Below are positions 61,874 to 64,000 of a stretch of 64,000 nt of DNA, piece after piece. This DNA is from Flavobacterium sp. HSC-32F16 (GTDB taxonomy: Bacteria; Bacteroidota; Bacteroidia; Flavobacteriales; Flavobacteriaceae): the NCBI RefSeq assembly GCF_024171645.1, contig NZ_JALKAC010000001.1, positions 1,178,001 through 1,242,000 on the forward strand, given 5' to 3'. A program made the translations under genes and the position numbers. The notes below the pieces were generated by a model that was given only the letters and a program-made list of their open reading frames with translations, had not been told where the DNA came from and did not search any database. Every line of letters starts with the position of its first letter. The first letter of the stretch is position 1.

Positions 61874-62068
61874 TTATCTATCTTTTGAGATTATAACTTG
61901 TCCTTCTTCTAAAGGTATATTACTCATTTCCTGAATTTTATCTTTTTTATACGAAAACACCCAAATGCCTAATCCTACGAAAAAGAAGAAGAAAATCAAG
62001 AGGGAAAGTATCGGGTAAATTTCTATACCCGATATTGTTTCCATATTGTGTTTTATTTGTTCAAACAT
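61874..62068 (-). CDS. ccoQ: CcoQ-like small cbb3 oxidase subunit
   Basis: A 64-residue protein with a single membrane segment (YPILSLLIFFFFFVGLGIWV) and a polar C-terminus (SYKKDKIQEMSNIPLEE). It starts 7 bp after ccoNO and ends 4 bp before ccoP. A later ATG (METISGIEIYP, 62044) is possible. The position is diagnostic; the sequence itself is weakly conserved. Confidence 0.82.
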   Translation of the reverse strand: MFEQIKHNMETISGIEIYPILSLLIFFFFFVGLGIWVFSYKKDKIQEMSNIPLEEGQVIISKDR

Positions 62069-62075
62069 AATGCTG

Positions 62076-64000
62076 TTATTTAGTTTCTTTTACTTTAATA
62101 TCAGTACCAAGTCTTTGTATATAAGCAATCAAAGCGACAATTTCTCTTTCATTCATTGGAATGAATTTTTCACCTTTTGCAACAGCTTTTTTCTTGCTGT
62201 CTTCATAACTTTTTACAAAGTCAGGATCGCTTTCTAAGCTTTTTTCTATTTTGACTGCCTGATCTCTTAATGTTCTTTGTGCATCTTCAACCTCTTTTGC
62301 TGAATAAGGAACTCCAAGTGTAATCATAGCATTCATTTTCTTTTGAGTCAATGAGATATCTAAAGGTTTATTATCAAACAACCATTTGTAACCTGGCATG
62401 ATTGATCCTGCTGATGTACTTTGAGGATTCCACATATGATTAAAATGCCAGTTGTCATTGTACTTACCTCCTACTCTCAATAAATCCGGACCTGTACGTT
62501 TAGATCCCCATAAAAATGGATGGTCATATACAAATTCTCCTGCTTTTGCCTGAACTCCATAACGCTCTACTTCACTTCTAAAAGGACGAACTGATTGTGA
62601 ATGACAACCTACACATCCTTCTCTGATATATAAATCACGTCCTTCAAGTTCTAACGGTGTATATGGTTTTACACTTGAAATAGTTGGAATATTTGATTTT
62701 ACCATAATCGTTGGTACAATCTGAATAATACCTCCAATTAAAATAGCAATAGTAGCCAGAATAGTTAATTGAATAGGTTTTCTTTCTAACCATGAGTGGA
62801 ATTTTTCTCCGCTCAATCTGTTACTGCTTATTTTTTGTAAAGCCGGAGCCTGAGCTAATTCATCTTCAATTGTTTCACCAGCTCTAACCGTCATAATGAT
62901 GTTATAAACTAATGTCAACATTCCTATTAGATACAAACTACCTCCAATTGCTCTCATCCAATACATTGGCATAATAGCTGTTACAGTTTCAAGGAAGTTT
63001 CCGTAAGTTAAAGTTCCGTCTGGATTAAATTGTTTCCACATTGAGGCTTGTTGAAAACCAGCTACATATAATGGAATTGTGTATACAATAATACCCAGAG
63101 TACCAATCCAGAAATGGAAATTTGCCAATTTTTTAGAGAACAATGTTGTTTTTGTCATTCGTGGAATCAACCAGTAAATAATAGCAAATGACATAAATCC
63201 GTTCCATGCTAAAGCTCCTACGTGTACGTGAGCTACGATCCAGTCAGTGTAATGTGCAATAGCATTTACGTTTTTAAGAGATAACATTGGCCCTTCAAAA
63301 GTTGCCATTCCGTAACCTGTAATTGCTACAACGAAGAATTTTAAAACTGGTTCTTCACGAACTTTATCCCAGGCACCTCTTAATGTCAAAAGTCCGTTGA
63401 TCATACCTCCCCAAGATGGAGCAATAAGCATTACTGAAAAGGCAACACCTAAATTTTGAGCCCAGTTTGGTAAAGCAGAATATAATAAGTGATGTGGTCC
63501 TGCCCAGATATAGATAAAAATTAAAGACCAGAAGTGAATAATTGATAATCTATAGGAGTAAATTGGACGGTTAGCGATTTTAGGAACAAAATAATACATT
63601 AATCCTAAGAATGGCGTTGTCAAGAAAAATGCAACCGCATTATGCCCATACCACCATTGTACCAAAGCATCCTGAACACCAGCGTAAACTGAATAACTTT
63701 TTAATGCTGAAACCGGAATTTCGATGTTGTTAAAAATATGCAGTACAGCCACTGTAACAAAAGTAGCAAGGTAAAACCAAATCGCTACATACAGATGACG
63801 CTCTCTTCTTCGAAGCATTGTACCTATCATATTAATCCCCATTACTACCCAAATTAACGCTATTGCAATATCAATAGGCCATTCAAGTTCTGCATACTCT
63901 TTTGAAGAAGTATAACCTAATGGTAATGTAATTGCGGCTGCAACAATAATTAACTGCCAGCCCCAGAAATGCAGATTACTTAAAAAGTCACTAAACATTC
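62076..64000 (-). CDS. Fused CcoN-CcoO subunit of cbb3 oxidase (5' end outside window)
   Basis: The frame is open to the right edge, so the N-terminal part (first helices and one heme ligand) is missing. The visible 640 residues start MFSDFLSNLHFWGWQ, an internal CcoN position. CcoN features are YGHNAVAFFLTTPFLGLMYY, WAGPHHLLYSALPNW and HYTDWIVAHVHVGALAWNGF (metal-ligand histidines). The CcoO part has the c-heme motif REGCVGCHSQSVRPFRSEVE. Subunits I and II are fused in one chain, the usual Bacteroidota arrangement. It is the terminal oxidase core reducing oxygen at high affinity. Confidence 0.95.
   Translation of the reverse strand, partial: MFSDFLSNLHFWGWQLIIVAAAITLPLGYTSSKEYAELEWPIDIAIALIWVVMGINMIGTMLRRRERHLYVAIWFYLATFVTVAVLHIFNNIEIPVSALKSYSVYAGVQDALVQWWYGHNAVAFFLTTPFLGLMYYFVPKIANRPIYSYRLSIIHFWSLIFIYIWAGPHHLLYSALPNWAQNLGVAFSVMLIAPSWGGMINGLLTLRGAWDKVREEPVLKFFVVAITGYGMATFEGPMLSLKNVNAIAHYTDWIVAHVHVGALAWNGFMSFAIIYWLIPRMTKTTLFSKKLANFHFWIGTLGIIVYTIPLYVAGFQQASMWKQFNPDGTLTYGNFLETVTAIMPMYWMRAIGGSLYLIGMLTLVYNIIMTVRAGETIEDELAQAPALQKISSNRLSGEKFHSWLERKPIQLTILATIAILIGGIIQIVPTIMVKSNIPTISSVKPYTPLELEGRDLYIREGCVGCHSQSVRPFRSEVERYGVQAKAGEFVYDHPFLWGSKRTGPDLLRVGGKYNDNWHFNHMWNPQSTSAGSIMPGYKWLFDNKPLDISLTQKKMNAMITLGVPYSAKEVEDAQRTLRDQAVKIEKSLESDPDFVKSYEDSKKKAVAKGEKFIPMNEREIVALIAYIQRLGTDIKVKETK

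Overview
The window is a chromosome segment of a Flavobacterium-like member of the Bacteroidota. The evidence is AT-rich DNA, promoters with the Bacteroidota -7 box TAnnTTTG (in one case with TTG 19 bp upstream), almost no Shine-Dalgarno sequences before genes, a type IX secretion (T9SS) sorting domain, SprB-type repeats, a fused CcoN-CcoO cbb3 oxidase subunit, and many palindromic intergenic repeats. I saw no tRNA, rRNA, CRISPR array, prophage or insertion sequence with a transposase.

Layout. 1-3.1 kb: the 3' end of an unknown gene, then two tandem copies of a divergent cassette (XRE-type regulator plus a small membrane protein; the first membrane gene is broken by a palindromic repeat), a third copy of part of the cassette's control region, and two small unknown genes. 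3.3-9.9 kb: GNAT acetyltransferase, Crp/Fnr-type regulator, secreted pectate lyase, a DUF3037/HipA-like pair, NAD(P)HX dehydratase and gcvT, separated by repeats. 10-13 kb: a Prc-like S41 protease and a YebC-family protein.

13.2-39.8 kb is the core of the window: a co-directional run of eleven genes with tiny gaps. It encodes a 1600-residue beta-rich exported protein, a fibronectin-III protein, four tandem paralogous secreted proteins that each stop inside a terminal SprB-like domain, a 2192-residue protein of about 22 SprB-like repeats with a T9SS sorting tail, an outer-membrane barrel with a helical tail, a TANFOR-type protein with a separate C-terminal module, and two AT-rich genes. I read it as a cell-surface filament or adhesin apparatus built on the logic of SprB and its barrel partner SprF. 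Its large repeat protein has a strict three-domain higher-order cysteine pattern. Directly downstream are two paralogous 25-residue membrane microproteins on either side of a ParB-fold gene.

40.5-58 kb: two tandem LamG-domain secreted proteins, a PLP beta-synthase, a prolyl-oligopeptidase-family peptidase, YbaB, threonine aldolase, prfB with its programmed +1 frameshift, MsrB, LpxD, a small membrane-protein operon with a TetR regulator and two matching operators, an acyl-CoA carboxylase subunit, DoxX, small exported or membrane proteins and HemN. 58-64 kb: the minus-strand cbb3 oxidase cluster ccoNO-ccoQ-ccoP-ccoG-ccoH followed by a TauE/SafE-family membrane protein. ccoNO runs off the right edge.
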